From NCBI GenBank assembly GCA_019787685.1, contig JAHNUO010000002.1:992001-1056000 (forward strand): DNA of 64,000 nt, given 5' to 3'. The notes below the pieces were generated by a model. It made no database searches. It was not told the origin of the DNA and saw only the letters and a program-made list of their open reading frames with translations. The position numbers were made by a program, and so were the translations under genes. This DNA is from Chiua virens (lineage: Eukaryota > Basidiomycota > Agaricomycetes > Boletales > Boletaceae). Positions 14,043-24,475 of this stretch are shown in pieces. How positions within the stretch are numbered: the stretch's first letter is position 1; every line of letters starts with the position of its first letter.

Positions 14043-15060
14043 ATGGGATTTTCACACTCGAGCGTGAGAGACTTTGGTGGAGAGCTGCTGTGTCATCATA
14101 CGTTTCCTCCTACTGTAGACCCGACTTTACTTGCTCATTCTGCATATCCGTTCATCAGAAGGTTGCTAATGAAAGAGGAAAGCGAACAAGAGAAGAAAAG
14201 ATCAAAGACAAAGAAAGTCGGAAAGTCAGGAACCAAGCTTATCCCGAAAACTGAATTGACAGAGGGCTCTCCCTTGGCTCAGAGGGTCGAGGAACCCTCG
14301 CCGTCGGATCCGCCAGCCAGAGTAAAGGCGTCAAAGAAGCGGAAACGAAGTGGTGTGGCGCTCGAGGGGTCCGAGACAAATCCTGCTGAACCCAAGTCCC
14401 GAAAGCACAAAAAACGTGACAAGATACGAGAGAAGGATCAGATGGTGAGCTCTGTACAGTCTGAAACGGGCACCTGAAACCCAGACATGTAGTGTCACCC
14501 GTCTTACCCAGCTCCCGCTGCCGACGAGTCTCTTTCAGAGCCGTCTCGTAAAGGTAGGTGTCACTCATGTTCGAGATTGATTTATCGTCAAGTTCGTATT
14601 AGCCTTGTCATACACTTACGAACGATGGCGAGGAATTGAAGCTTGGAAATTCAACAAAGCTAGACAGAACTGGCTTCTACGAAACATCTGGTCGGAACAG
14701 GCTGTAAGCACAACGGTTACCGTGATTGTGATTGGCAGGTTCAAAATTTTGCAGATACCCGAGAGTTATGTTGGGCTTGTAATTGATTATCTTGCTGGCA
14801 TTAAAGGAGGTGCTAGGGAGGTCAGTTCATGGGAACTTATCGTCATTGATGATTCTGAATCCTAATGGCAGCAATTGGTCGAGGAATGCATTTCAAAAAC
14901 GTCAACCGAGAAGGCATCAATGCAAAGCGCCAAGACATCCGAGGACGGTAGTGAGGACAGGAGTAAGATCGTCGATGGGGGCGCATCACGAGCCCAATCT
15001 CTGCTTTATGCACTCCGCAAAACAACAGGAGCCACGGATTTGTCTAATTGCCCACCATAG
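14043..15060 (+). CDS. WKF-domain nuclear/nucleolar protein (C7orf50-like)
   Basis: The first exon encodes a lysine-rich, disordered region (EESEQEKKRSKTKKVGK ... KASKKRKRSG ... KSRKHKKRDKIREK), with several nuclear localisation signals. Introns at 14445-14511, about 14554-14592, 14704-14756 and 14820-14872 lead to the conserved C-terminal part: ALSYTYERWRGIEAWKFNKA, RQNWLLRNIW, IPESYVGLVIDYLAGIKGGA. The WKF tripeptide and the trailing KGGARE define the WKF (DUF2373) domain. Human and plant relatives localise to the nucleolus; the biochemical role is not established. The start is ambiguous: 14043 is 41 bases from the ARL1 start, whereas the in-frame ATG at 14172 leaves a more normal 170-base divergent promoter and I favour it. 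Stop at 15058-15060. Confidence 0.78.
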
Positions 15061-15108
15061 GGGTGGTATTGCAAGCTTTCGGTACATGGAAACAACATAA
15101 TTGATAGG

Positions 15109-17274
15109 TCAAGCGGAAACAGGGACCTGGATGGCCGCAGGCACCTCGAGGCTGTCAATAGTTCGAGGGACCCGAGCATGTTTTGCCAAACCCTTTGTTG
15201 CTAGTGCAACCGCTCCTGTGAATAGTTCACCCTCCACTTTACGTTCACAACCGACCGGTCCCAATAAACCTTCAAATTCTTTACGGACGATGTCCACGGC
15301 AGCAGAATCAACCACAACGGGCTGTCCATTCTGCAAAGCCTGTGGAACACCCGCAGTGTTGATCTGGCTCTTCGTCCAAATGGGTTTTACATCATCCTTG
15401 CCAACTCCGACATTAGCGCGCCCACCGAGTTTGGTCCAGTCACTTGTGCGATTGATGGCCAGTTCCGTGAAAACAGTGTTGACGGCGCGAACAAGACCAT
15501 CAATTTGTTCGATGGTGTGGCGAGGCGTGACAGTGAATCTCAAGCGCTCTTCGCCGACAGGGACCGTAGGATAGTTGATAGCCTGGACGTAGATTCCGTG
15601 TTCGTGCAGTAATTTATCGCTCGCCTGCTTAGCAAGCCCTGCATCCCCCACAAGCACTGGCACGATGTGGGAGGGTCCGGGGATGACGGGAACGTCCAGC
15701 TCAGCGAAACGCTCCTTGAGCTCGCGGACATTGACTTGTTTCAAAGCGCGGTCGCCAATATGATATTTCTGGTAAACGATAGATGCACGAGAACCAGCGA
15801 CACTGGCAGGCGGGAGTGAGGTCGTGAAGATAAATCCTGGGGCATAGGAACGAATCATGTCGATGAAGTCGCGTGAGCCAACGACGTATCCTCCAACAGA
15901 GCCATATGCCTTGCCCAAAGTACCTATAACGGAGGTCAAAGACCGAGAGCAATCGCAGTCGTGTTCAGCTTACCAGTAATGATGTCAACACGGTCCATGA
16001 CGCTATCCTTGATGGCCTCTGGACTCTGGCCAGCCTTTTGATGCGCTTCGAAATCGAGGTGTTCCGCAACCCCGGCACCACGGGGACCGTACAAGCCTAC
16101 GGCGTGAACCTCGTCCAAGAAGGTCAAAGCACCATACTTTTTCGCCAAGTCACAAATTTCGCTGATAGGACCGATGCTGCCGCACATAGAATAAACGCTT
16201 TCGAACGCGATGATTTTGGGAGTCTCATGAGGCCACATCTTGAGTTTGTTTTCGAGGTCCTCGAGGTCGTTGTGGTTGAAAATGACTTTTTTTGCGCCAG
16301 AATGACGGATACCTTGAATCATGGAAGCATGATTAGATGCATCAGAGAAGTAGACCAAGCCCGGCAACTTTGCACCGAGGGTGGAAAGGGTAGCGTCATT
16401 TGCGACATAGCATGAGGAAAAGACAAGGGCCGCTGGCTTTCTGTGGAGTGACGCTAATTCGTTTTCAAGAGCGAGAAGTATAGCACTGTTTCCGGCAATG
16501 TTTCGTGTTCCGCCGGCGCCGGCGCCGTACTTGTCTAGAGTTCGACTACACAAGAAACATGGTGAAAATCAGGAGTGAAATAGTGGTGATATATACACAC
16601 TGCATGGTCTCGATGACAACAGGATTGTTGCCCATGCCAAGATAATCGTTGGCACACCAAACCTCGACATGGTCGTTGACATTGGCGGTGTGGGCAACAG
16701 GGAACTTGCGCGCCAGCCTATTGATATTATTGAAGTAACGGTAGGACTGGTCCTTATGCTTCTTCTCGAGCTCTGCGCCAAAAAGTTGGTCATAATTGAA
16801 AGTGTTCGCGTTCGGAGCCTGCGGGCCGACGGCGGGAACCTTATGGAAGGGACAACCGCCAGCGGGTGGGGGAGCGGCCTTGGGGACTGAGGTAGTTTGA
16901 GCGTTGGAAGCGGCTGCGAGATCCTGGGTCATGCGAGCAGCTGCGCGCGCAGCGGAGGCATGGGGACACTTGGCAATATCGGCATCGGAGAAGTCGGAGC
17001 CAGGGAATATGCCTTTGCTATGATGGATTTCTTGGACGTCTGCCTGAGCGGCGACACTGGCGTATCCAGCGACAAGCTGAGTGGAACGCATCTGGAGAGC
17101 AGGGCCCATGATGGGGCATTTAGTAGCTGATTCTGTGAGCTGGGAAAGGGCAGGGAAACGGGAGGAAGTAAGGGTAGAGAGAGAACGGAGAGTGTTCGAC
17201 TGTGTAGTGCGAAGGAAAGGACAAGCAGTCTTGAAACGCGAGAGAGAGGCAAGCTTGTCCATCATCGACATCAT
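15109..17274 (-). CDS. HEM1: 5-aminolevulinate synthase, first step of heme synthesis
   Basis: PLP enzyme that condenses glycine and succinyl-CoA in the mitochondrial matrix. The N-terminal region is a long leader with four Cys-Pro sites: ACPFL, KCPIM, KCPHA and GCPFH, the heme-regulatory motif type. The catalytic core follows: [71 protein letters not shown], and [15 protein letters not shown] with the PLP-binding lysine. It ends in [12 protein letters not shown] and a short tail. Two introns are near 16548-16606 (joining ETM-HRTLDKYG) and 15924-15972. Upstream in-frame ATG 17349 is possible, but a TATTTAAA box at 17320-17327 argues for 17274 or 17262 ([10 protein letters not shown]). It is divergent from the CGI-58-like gene. 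Confidence 0.96.
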
Positions 17275-17656
17275 GGGTGGTAAACGAGATGATGTGAGGA
17301 AAAAGACGGGCTTTGCGATTTTAAATATGTATTTCCCGGCGGACAGCAAACTCGGTTGGAAATAAACTCGACCCGATTGGCTTATTATCTGGTAGATGTT
17401 TCGCTACGCAGTCCATGGCAGTAGTGATGCGGTTCGAGGCTCTGAGACACCATCATTCGCTGGCATTGTCTCACTTTCCACCAGGGCTTGAGACTGGATC
17501 GGGATTCATCACACCCCGAGGAACACGTTAGCTAGCATAATGACATGCCGAGGATGCGGCAAGAGTCACAATGTGAATTAGTCATGCACGCACGCCAGTG
17601 CAGTGGCATACGCAACTCAAAGCGATAAATACCGCTTCATCGTCCAACACAACTCT
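17275..17656. promoter_or_regulatory. Divergent promoter region HEM1 / CGI-58-like hydrolase
   Basis: About 380 bases between start codons. A minus-strand TATTTAAA at 17320-17327 lies about 46 bases before the HEM1 start. A plus-strand GATAAATA near 17625 lies about 30 bases before the hydrolase start. These are simple visual matches to TATA elements. The middle is GC-balanced without visible repeats. Confidence 0.5.
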
Positions 17657-19244
17657 ATGGCTGCTTCAAGTTCAGCTCTACACCTCCCTATCCCCCCTGC
17701 TCGGGAAATACCTATCACTTTCTCCGCAAGCCTCAAAAGCTGGTCTGTCCATCTAGACCTGCTCATCCGTCCCATCTGACGCCACAATTTTCACCCAGGT
17801 GGAATGTTGGAGAGAAACAAGGCGCCGCGGCCGAAGAGCGCTTATTGAGGTACGGTCACTGTCCTAGAGGATTATACCGCAATTCAATTCCACTCTGTTC
17901 CAGGCGTCTACCTTTCTTCTTGCCTGAAAGCATGGCTGACGCAGGCACAACCAGTCAAGTGATTGCAAACCGCGAGCGGATAGATCTCGCAACTCCGAGG
18001 CATTATCTCAACTCTCTCTCCATCAAAGCTACAAATCCATCCCCGAATGCCCCGCCTCCTGCTGTTGTCCTCCACGGTTATGGTGCTGGTCTCGGCTTCT
18101 TCTTCCGCAACTTCCCTACTCTGGCCGCCTGGGCCGGTGATCGTGGCACTGATGTCTATGCCTTGGACTGGCTTGGTATGGGTCGTTCCGCCCGCGTTCC
18201 GTTCCGCGTCAAGGCAAAACGTGACGATGTCCCGGGTCGCGTGCAAGAAGCTGAATCATTCTTTGTCAATTCTCTCGAAGAATGGCGTGCTAAGGCAGGC
18301 CTCGAAAAGATGACCCTCATCGGACATTCGCTCGGCGCATATTTCAGTGTCGCATACGCACTTCGCTATCCCACGCGTGTCCATAAACTCGTCTTGCTCT
18401 CCCCCGCTGGTGTACCTCATAATCCCGACAATCTAACGATGCCTTCCAGGGAGCTGACCGATACTGGTGACTCCGCCCCCTCTCCTAATACCCCAGCTGA
18501 ACTTGCTTCCACTTCTGAAATTCACCACATCCGTGATCAACAAAGAGCAATCAAGAAGAGCGAAAGTCGGACTCGGAAATTGTTCACATATCTGTGGGAA
18601 GAAGGCTGGAGTCCATTTCAGGTCGTGCGTTCCACACTATTTTGGGGTCCCATGCTCGTGGGCAAGGTTCGTTTGTTCGCCACATGGAGAGTTCTGGCTC
18701 ATCAGTCCGTATAGTACTCGAGTCGTCGTTTCTCCGGTTTGACAGAGGATGAAACCCGCGACCTGCATGATTACATTCTTAACATAACCCTTGCCAAAGG
18801 TTCAGGGGAGTATTGCATATGTACGGTTTCCCTAACCTTCAAACATGTATTGCATTCTCACGTACCTCAGCCCATATTCTTGCACCATATGCTCACGCGC
18901 GCATGCCCCTGGTTGACCGGGTAGCTGCATTGAAGATACCCATTACTTTTGTTTGTCAGTGTGCCATCTCCAATCCGGGTCGCATATTGAGACTCACCGA
19001 TCTTCAGATGGTGAACATGATTGGATGGATCCTGTAGGAGGCCTCCAAGCTTTACAGAATCTTCGCCAAGCAGGGAACGAAAATGGCCGTATGTTTGTCG
19101 TTCCTAATGCTGGGCATCATGGTAAGAACGTCGTACAACGTTTCACAGCGAGTCTAATACATGTGATTAGTGTACCTCGACAACCCAACTGCCACCAATG
19201 ATTTACTTGTCGAAGAGCTTAACCTTGCTGATCAACAGCAATGA
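17657..19244 (+). CDS. CGI-58/ABHD4-5-type alpha/beta hydrolase (fungal CLD1/ICT1-like)
   Basis: Lipid acyl hydrolase or acyltransferase of the family containing human ABHD5 and yeast Cld1 (cardiolipin deacylase). Exon 1 starts at 17657 (MAASSSALHLPIPPAREIPI), joins at AGCTG|GTCTGTCC to WNVGEKQGAAAEERLLR, and then to RLPFF. The core has PAVVLHGYGAGLGFFFRNFP (oxyanion loop), VYALDWLGMGRSARVPF, GHSLGAYFSVAYALRYP with the nucleophile serine in G-H-S-L-G, YGEHDWMDP near 19010 with the likely acid, and PNAGHHVYLDNP with the catalytic histidine. The triad is complete, unlike ABHD5 itself, which lacks the nucleophile, so real enzyme activity is expected. Introns near 17740-17800, 17836-17903, 18667-18714, 18816-18870, 18955-19008 and 19122-19171. 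Substrate (cardiolipin, LPA or other) is undecided. Confidence 0.88.
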
Positions 19245-19591
19245 CACCTTTCAGGCATCTATATTGTACGAACCTTTATTGGTATGACGTGTAAACTCGA
19301 GTACGACATTAGATTAACAGCGCAATTTTGGGGATAGATCCATACACTATTTAGCGGGTCCGGTTGGTTTGAACTATAGGTCACCGAAGCATACACATCT
19401 GCATCACAATTTAAGTATGTGATTGAGCATACCATCGCTTCTTATGATAACATTTAGTATTTCTTTACCACTAGTGGCAGGTTTCATAGACGTAGAAGAG
19501 AATCATATTGGCAGGGCATAATTGGGGGTACCCAGTACTCAAGGATATATCAACGTGTGAAAGAAAGTGGAACGAAACAGCTGCCGTCTAC
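19245..19591. other. Intergenic, convergent 3' flanks
   Basis: AT-rich gap between two converging genes, holding the 3' UTRs. No ORF, repeat or RNA gene seen. Confidence 0.6.
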
Positions 19592-21477
19592 TAGCCAAGT
19601 GTACTTGCAAGTCGTTCCGGATAACGAGCCTTGATTCTAACAGCCAGGTCTTCCTCAAATATCTGGTCGGGGCCAAGCTGGTTTCCCAAGGTGAGCCACC
19701 TTGAGAGTGTCAATATGGGGGAGAAATCTAATTCCATCGCAGACACTTACCCAGGTCTAGTGTTATGCTTTCTTCCAAAAATTTCGACTTTACGGCCTCC
19801 AGGGCACATCCGCTCGATAAGGCCATAGACTTCGTCCGGTTTTCGACTCGTCTCGCGCACCTCGCTCACGATCACGTCGGTATCAAGGCCCCGATTGGCC
19901 CAGCTGGGAAACTTGAGGTTACCAGCTTCGTCAACGTGGGTTTTCACACCAATGAGCATGTGTTCCTTGGTATGATTTAACCAATGGCCAGTCCGGCCCG
20001 TGCGTATAACACGTTGCAACTACAAAAGAGTTCAGTGTCTCGACGGTTGTTTCGAACTCGAGAGGATTACCTGGTTGGTTTTCACCCAGACAACTTCATC
20101 CACGCGTGTATATCCCCAGACCCGGAGACATTCACGGCCAACTTCCATGGCACGCCCGGTGACCCATAAGAATAAAAGGCCTTCGTCTTGTAGCGCAGGA
20201 ATGGGCATAGCCCGCATCTCATCGTCGGTCATGGTCCCATATGGAAGCTTCATGGGGTCTATCCGTCAGTCGAGGATTTTCGAACGAGTGTTCGCGGCTT
20301 ACACTCATGTGGATATCCCATGGGGGATCTGCCATGATCACATGGAATTTCCCGAGTACCGAGTAGTCAAACCGTCGTAGGTCACAATTAATCCATTGTG
20401 GAGGCAGCTACTCAGACGCAAGGTGACGACAATCGTGGAGCTCCGACAGAACATGCACATACCGTTTGCATATCTTTTCCGTCAGGGCCCATTCCGATCT
20501 CTAGCTTGAACGGATTGTGCGTTCTCTGTATTTCCTTCCGTCCTGTGTCGCTGGCGTCCATTGCTTGGCTATCCTTTTCATCCCAGTCAACCTCAAAGTG
20601 TAGGTATCGACACGGTGCCTTTTCCTTTCCCCTGCCTCCCGCTCCAAGACCAGAAGGTAGGGAAACCCGGGTAGCGCTTCCAGAAGGGAATGGTGGAATC
20701 GACGGTGATTGAGCATATGTGGGTTCGGAGTAGCAAGTATTGAGATAAGAGCAGTGACCAAGGGATGGATCAGTGTGTGGTCGAATCAGCGGCTTGAAAT
20801 GTACACGGTCACAAATGTTGGAGGTGGACTCGGACGGATTCAAGCTACCTGAGCTTTCTCGACGAGCCTTGACACAATCCTCCTTTGTGATGTAGGAGCA
20901 AACGGGATCGAAGGTCCCATGTGGTGCGCAGAACTACGGGTAGAATTGAGTGTTGAGCGTCCTGAACCATTGAGATCGCAATACATACACGTTCTGCTAG
21001 AAGTCGACCCTTGGCGGTAGCCCGTTGGAGAATGGCGTAAACTTCTCTCAAGTCCTTGCCCAGGTTCGCAAAGGGAGTTACGGAAGGTGGAGGTGAATGG
21101 GTGATACTTCGGGAAGAACGCTCGTCTGCGTCGTCGCCGGCAGCGGAGTCAGCTTCCTCGTCGACAGGGGGCCGCTTGCGTTTGCGAGAATTCACCATAT
21201 CCACCCTAGCATTGCCAAGGTGAACGTCAGTGATAGTTAGGACGCCGTTCTCGCGAGAGAGTGTCAGGTTTCCGTGTTCCCAGCGACTGCAAAGACTCTG
21301 CAAGGCGATCTCGAGACGGTGTAGATCGGTCAAGCGTAGTGACGAGCATGCCATGGCTTTGGAGGCAATCAGGGAGAGAAGGAGGTCCATGCAAGTGACT
21401 GGGGTCGACACCTTTCCGGACGTGAATGCATCGCGAATGGCTGAACTCACTACGAGAGTAAACTCGTCGTCAGCCAT
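19592..21477 (-). CDS. IME4: N6-adenosine RNA methyltransferase catalytic subunit (METTL3/IME4 type)
   Basis: SAM-dependent MT-A70 enzyme that writes m6A on mRNA, in yeast during entry into meiosis. Start [20 protein letters not shown]. The N-terminal part is helical with a basic NSRKRKRPP signal. Next comes a zinc-binding block like that of METTL3 ([39 protein letters not shown]). The catalytic half contains [15 protein letters not shown] with the D-P-P-W motif, [75 protein letters not shown] and [15 protein letters not shown]. Both the DPPW active site and the zinc fingers are present, which favours the catalytic METTL3 over METTL14 (EPPL). Exons are joined by 50-60 base introns near 20020-20070, 20253-20300, 20380-20410 and 20930-20990. 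Divergent from SPB4. Confidence 0.94.
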
Positions 21478-21827
21478 GCATACTACGTGAGCTTGAATTC
21501 GAAGGCAATTGCCCGAAGGCGATGTAGTACAAATTAGGAAATTTGTGCAACCCGGTGTGCCCAGGCAAATACAAAACTCTGCTCGTGTCTATGCATATTC
21601 GTCTATATGAATTGGCGACAGAGGGTAGCACAAACAGACAACGCCCTCGCCTTTTACTAGGGCGTTCCGTGGGCTGCCCTCGCTCAAATGTCGCATTCCC
21701 AATTTTTCAAATCTCAGCTTGCTCTGAGACAAGCCAACTCTTCAGTTGGGCTCATTTATTTATTTTTAAATATTGCGAGTTACATTTGCAGTTTGCTACA
21801 TCTTTTTGGTAGCCATCTAAACGTTGC
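21478..21827. promoter_or_regulatory. Divergent promoter region IME4 / SPB4
   Basis: 350 bases between start codons of an RNA methyltransferase and a ribosome-assembly helicase. It is AT-rich around 21755-21785 (TTATTTATTTTTAAATATTG on the plus strand), a probable core promoter or nucleosome-free stretch. Nothing else stands out. Confidence 0.5.
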
Positions 21828-24276
21828 ATGTCATTATCATCAGAGTCGACTGCATTCGCAGGGCTGTGGTCTTCCCTCCCCATCTCTCTAACCCCATGGA
21901 TGTGAGTAGCATACTTTTTCTTGGTCGTATCCCTCATTTTCTTTCAGTCTCGACGCCATACAGTCGATGGGTTATTCCCAAATGACACCAGTGCAGGCAG
22001 CCACGATACCTCTCTTCATGCGACACAAGGACGTTGTCGTAGAAGCAGTCACAGGCTCGGGGAAGACGCTTGCATTTGTCGTTCCCGTATTAGAGCGACT
22101 GATAAGACGAGAATCCAAACTCAGGTCGAACGAGGTCGGCGCGCTGGTCATAAGTCCAACAAGGTGGCATGCTTCGTATCCGTTTGCTGAGAGCGATCTG
22201 ACATGATTTACACAGAGAGCTAGCAACCCAGATACATTCCGTATTCTCTCTGTTTCTTTCTGCGCAACCGAGTCCGCCGTGTATGGACGAGCCCGCATCG
22301 ACGGACACACCAAAACCAGTATATCCCCCGCCGCTACTCCTGGTCTCCTCCGATGAGTCATCCCCGGCTCAGGACGTCCAGCGGTTTTTGGAGACTAGCG
22401 CCGACATTGTGATAGGCACGCCTGGTCGGATGGAGGAGTTTCTGTTAGGGAGAGGAAAAACGCTCGTCAGCATCAAGGAACTGGAGATGCTTGTTCTCGA
22501 CGAGGCAGATAGGTATGATCCGTGGACATCCTGTGTAATCTAGTCCATTCACGCTTGTCCCGGTTCCAAAGGCTTCTTGATTTAGGTTTCCAGAATACGT
22601 TGACGCGTATTATAACGCACCTGCCAAAGCAGAGGCGGACAGGACTATTCAGTGCGACTATGACCGACGCCGATGCCTTGTCAGAGCTTGTGCGAGTGGG
22701 ATTGCGTAATCCCGCACGTATAATCGTAAAAGTCCAATCCAAAAAAGCCAAGAGAATTACCGGCGGCAAACCAGGCGAAGTCATCGAGGAGAGACGGATA
22801 CCCGCAGGGTGTGTCCCTCCTTTCCCGTGTCTGTATTTTCAATGCTAAATAGTCGGGCAACTTTATGCAGACTTCAGAACTATTACATCAATTGCCGAGC
22901 ATCTGAAAAGCTGGTACAACTTGTACGAGTCATTGAGCATGAAGTTTCGTCACACCAAGCGTCCCATTTCATCGTCTACTTCGCCACTTGTGCATGTGTG
23001 GACTACTTTTACAGGGCGAGTTTTCCCCTGAACCATCGAGGCGAGTCTCTGATCGATTGGTTAGGTTCTTCCAAAACTTTTGCCCTCCAATTCAAAACTT
23101 TTCTCCTTGCATGGTCACTTACTTCCAGCTGCCCGAACACGCGCTCTTTCAGCCTTTTCGTCATCTCTTTCATCTTTGAGCTCAGCGTCGATACTTCTTG
23201 CAACAGACGTTGCCGCAAGAGGCCTAGATATACCACACGTCGACGTCGTCCTTCAATTTGACCCGCCTGTAGATCCTAAAGCATTCTCGCACCGCTGTGG
23301 AAGGACTGCTCGCGCAGGAAGGAGCGGGCGCGCGTACGTGTTTCTCGTTGGCAGAGAAATCGAATACATCGGTACGTCGTACAACCGCCGCGGCATATCT
23401 GGATAACCAACGCTGCCCCTAAAGACTTTCTTGCAGGTGCGCAAGATCCCCATTCGAAAACACGCCGCTATCCACGCAGGTGGCGTCATCCCAGCGCAGA
23501 ACTCGAGCTCGAGTTCGCCCGAGCCAGACGATCCAGGCTGTCGCATCCTATCAATCGCAAATACGAGACACTGTTTTGACAGACCGCGCTTTGAACGACA
23601 AGGTACTGCATGTGCTTTCCAGGCGGGTGATGAAATTCACGACACATCACAGGCGACAAAAGGCTTCGTCTCTTTCGTGCGGGCGTATTCAAACCACGAG
23701 GCATCGTACATTTTTCGAATAAAAGACCTCGATCTTGTCGGCGTGGCCAAAAGCTTTGGACTTCTCCGTTTACCTCGTATGCCCGAGCTCAAGGACGTGG
23801 ACAAGACGGGGTGGGAGAATGCCTTGTTGGATGTAAGCCCGCTTTTTATTTCTGTTTCTTCCGGGAGACCGGAGCGGTACCGACCCATGGACTTTTAGTG
23901 GGACGCATACGCATACGCCGACAAAGCACAGGAAGCAAAACGTCGGGAGTCGCAGAGCAAGCTGGAAGTCCCGAAGGTGACGGGTGAGACGCTCGCCGCA
24001 AAACGTAAGCGGAACGTATCGTGGAGCCAACAAACGGCGAATAAAGCGGAGAAAGAGAAGCGCAAGCTGAAAAAGGATCGAAAGCGTCAATGGCTCAAGA
24101 CCCAGGCGACTGCTAATCCTGATGCGACTATACCCGCCGAGTCACGATTAGCTGATGGTAGCGTGAACGATGGAGATGATTGGGATGAACTAGCAAAGGA
24201 GGAGCGGTTGGCCAAGAAAGTTCGAAAGGGAACAGCCTCGCAACAAGCTTTTGATGCAGAGTTTGGGGATTTGTAA
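21828..24276 (+). CDS. SPB4: ATP-dependent RNA helicase SPB4 (DDX55), 60S ribosome assembly
   Basis: Nucleolar DEAD-box helicase needed for late 27S pre-rRNA processing. Start [20 protein letters not shown] at 21828. An intron with a GTGAGTAG donor joins TPW to [18 protein letters not shown] (Q motif). Motifs in order are [11 protein letters not shown] (I), [13 protein letters not shown] (Ia, across an intron), [10 protein letters not shown] (Ib), [14 protein letters not shown] (II), [14 protein letters not shown] (III), [16 protein letters not shown] (IV), [20 protein letters not shown] (V) and [19 protein letters not shown] (VI). The C-terminal region has the SPB4-type [40 protein letters not shown], and a highly basic tail ([18 protein letters not shown]). 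At least seven introns interrupt it. All helicase motifs are intact. Confidence 0.93.
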
Positions 24277-24475
24277 GGAAGTTGTGTTTACCCCTACCTC
24301 GCTTTCGCTTGAAAAGTATAGAACGTTGGCATCAACACGTGTGTGGATGAAATATCAGTAATTCTGTTATGTAGGACACGGCGAGTATAAAGGTATGTAG
24401 CTATCAAGTCTATCTGTTTGTCTTCTGTTTGTCTTTGACTCATGGTAGATTCATGTGACTCATTATAGACATGAC

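Noticed and set aside
15109..17349. A biosynthetic gene cluster around HEM1, the alpha/beta hydrolase and IME4
   Set aside because: The genes belong to unrelated core pathways with normal divergent and convergent spacing.
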